8,357 bases of DNA from an uncultured Flavobacterium sp. Lineage in GTDB: Bacteria > Bacteroidota > Bacteroidia > Flavobacteriales > Flavobacteriaceae. A program made the position numbers and the translations under genes. Below, one piece after another: positions 7,001-8,357 of this stretch (the stretch's first letter is position 1; each line of letters starts with the position of its first letter). The stretch spans positions 1 to 8,357 of the forward strand of contig NZ_CALFIG010000150.1 in the NCBI RefSeq assembly GCF_937876455.1, read 5' to 3'. Below the pieces are notes generated by a model, which searched no databases, was not told the origin of the DNA, and saw only the letters and a program-made list of their open reading frames with translations.

Positions 7001-8309
7001 TTAATTGATTAATTTTTCTAAAGCTGCTCTTTTATTGATAACGTCAAGCATAGCTTGTAAAGACTCTTGTTGGGCAGTGTATAATTGCTTTTGAGCATCG
7101 GCAAAATCGAAACTCGTTGACAATCCTTCTTTAAATTTAATTTCTTGTTTGTTTTCAATGCGTTCGGCTAATTTTAAATTGGCTTGAGCAATGGAATACT
7201 TTTGAATACAATATTCATACTCGCTTTTTGCTTGTTGAAATTGTAATTTTAATTTTTGAGTCGTTTCTGTCAATTGAACTTTTGCTTTTTCTAATTCAAT
7301 TTGAGCTTGTTGTGTTCTAGCAGTTCTGCCAAAACTACTAAAAATAGGTACGTTTAATCCTAATCCAACATTTGAAAAATTATACCATTTTTGGCTAGAA
7401 TTCATGATGTTAAATTGATTAGAAAATGTGTTATATCCAAAATTTATTTGTGCACCAAGTGATGGTAATGCTTTACTTTTTTCTAATTTAACTAATAACA
7501 TTTTACTCTGTTCAATGTTCTTTCCTATTTGAAAATCAATGTTTTTTTCAACTTCAAATGTTTCTGATAATAAATTTAAATCAATGTTTTGTTGGGTTAA
7601 AACATCTAATTTATCTGTTAATTTTAAGTCGCTTTCGAGATCAATACCTACGATTAATTTTAACATATTAAGCGCAATCTGTTTTTGTTTTGTAACATTA
7701 TCTAAAGCGCTTTGTAAAGAATTTAAAGTAATTTGTAACTGTTCTACACTTTCTTCTTCTATTAATCCGTTTTTATAAATTTGTTTAGTATCAGATAGAA
7801 TTTTTTCTACTATCGTTTTGTTTTTATTTAGTACTGCTATATTTTCATCCGCAAATAAAACATTTCCATACGTATTAATAACAATTTCTTTAATCTCTTG
7901 ATTTGTTTTTACTATTGCATTTTCAGATATTTTCAAATACGTTTTTGCTGATTGTAAACCAACCAAATAAGAGCCATCAAATATCAATTGATTTAAGCTT
8001 ACCGATGTAATCGCATTATGTTTTGTTCCAAATGCTATTCCAATAATTTCATCTGCTGGTGCTGCCGGATTAAACGTATTTGCGGCTACTCCTTGTTTTT
8101 GAAATTCAAACGTTTTTAAATAGGAAACAGAACCCGAAATTTGCGGAAGTCCCATAGTGGTTGTTTCCCATTTTTTCTTTTTTGCAATTTCCAAATCCTT
8201 TGACGCATTCACTACACTGTAATTATTTTTTTGCGCATACTCAATGGCTTCTTTCAAAGAAAAAACAAAAGAATTTGTTTTTTCTTGAGCAAAAAGGCTA
8301 TAACTAATT
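7001..8309 (-). CDS. TolC-family outer membrane efflux channel (OEP), 5' end cut off at contig edge
   Basis: This is the outer membrane channel of the pump, expected to be a trimeric barrel with a periplasmic helical tunnel. The frame is open from the stop at 7001-7003 past 8257 to the end of genomic sequence. A TTG at 8257 is not the start: 17 more codons upstream read ISYSLFAQEKTNSFVFS, the end of a signal peptide with likely cleavage at FA|Q. Only a few N-terminal residues and the ATG are missing. Mature features are LKEAIEYAQKNN at the start and two OEP repeats. The repeats show as paired motifs, LIFDGSYLVG with PIFSSFGRTA and YKNGLIEEESVEQLQ with FKEGLSTSFDFADAQ, with long alpha-helical stretches between (EIVINTYGNVLFADENIAVL; KLKLQFQQAKSEYEYCIQKY). 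About 435 residues are visible, normal for the family. It is the first efflux gene seen in the operon, 16 bases before the adaptor's furthest ATG. Its promoter and any regulator lie beyond the contig. The frame also stays open through the adapter, so an automatic call could add false N-terminal residues. Confidence 0.9.
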
Positions 8310-8357
8310 AGATCGGAAGAGCGTCGTGTAGGGAAAGAGTGTCTTCGCCTGTGTAGA
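8310..8357. other. Illumina TruSeq adapter plus i5 index (sequencing artefact)
   Basis: From 8310 the sequence is the reverse complement of the TruSeq P5-side adapter. It begins AGATCGGAAGAGCGTCGTG and matches through 8342. The eight bases 8343-8350 (CTTCGCCT) occupy the i5 index position; reversed they are AGGCGAAG, which I recall as TruSeq HT index D505. The final GTGTAGA (8351-8357) is the start of the P5 flow-cell arm. Genomic sequence therefore ends at about 8309, and the A at 8310 may be genomic or the ligation A. The match is from memory of the adapter, over essentially all 48 bases. Confidence 0.98.

Noticed and set aside
1..8357. CRISPR arrays, tRNA/rRNA genes, IS elements and defence genes
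   Set aside because: I looked on both strands and saw no regularly spaced repeats beyond the two-copy tandem repeat, no transposase-like protein and no tRNA- or rRNA-like sequence.

Overview
This is a low-GC, AT-rich bacterial contig that reads as Flavobacteriaceae (Bacteroidota). The evidence is a MurF-alanine racemase fusion typical of that group, gene starts without clear Shine-Dalgarno sequences, an AT-biased codon choice, and proteins that look flavobacterial throughout. It is a draft contig, and both of its ends appear to carry non-native sequence.

Left part, + strand: the window opens with about 56 bases that do not continue the neighbouring gene. Next comes the 3' part of a bifunctional MurF/Alr gene, with the end of the MurF ligase domain and a complete PLP-dependent alanine racemase domain that supplies D-alanine for peptidoglycan. 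About 45 bases later is mscL, the large-conductance mechanosensitive channel, broken by a one-base deletion in a G run. Restoring that base gives a complete 123-residue MscL. A perfect 14-bp hairpin with a GAGA tetraloop then separates the two convergent transcription units.

Right part, - strand: read from the right edge leftward, this is a tripartite RND efflux operon. The order is outer membrane channel (TolC/OEP type, 5' end lost at the contig edge), periplasmic adaptor lipoprotein (HlyD/AcrA type), a small four-helix-bundle protein, and the inner membrane proton-driven RND permease (1153 aa, all proton-relay residues present). Together the channel, adaptor and permease would form a pump spanning both membranes. 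No regulator or promoter for the operon is in the window.

The most interesting feature is the four-helix-bundle gene (S23/23S-rRNA-IVS protein family). It sits between adaptor and permease and is bracketed by imperfect AT-rich inverted repeats of about 33-35 bp, one arm of which overlaps a 21-bp tandem duplication. This resembles the layout of intervening sequences in 23S rRNA genes and may be an IVS-like cassette inserted in a protein operon.

The last 48 bases (8310-8357) match an Illumina TruSeq adapter followed by an i5 index. They are not genomic. Apart from the IVS-like cassette, the gene content is ordinary and I see no other candidate for a novel system.
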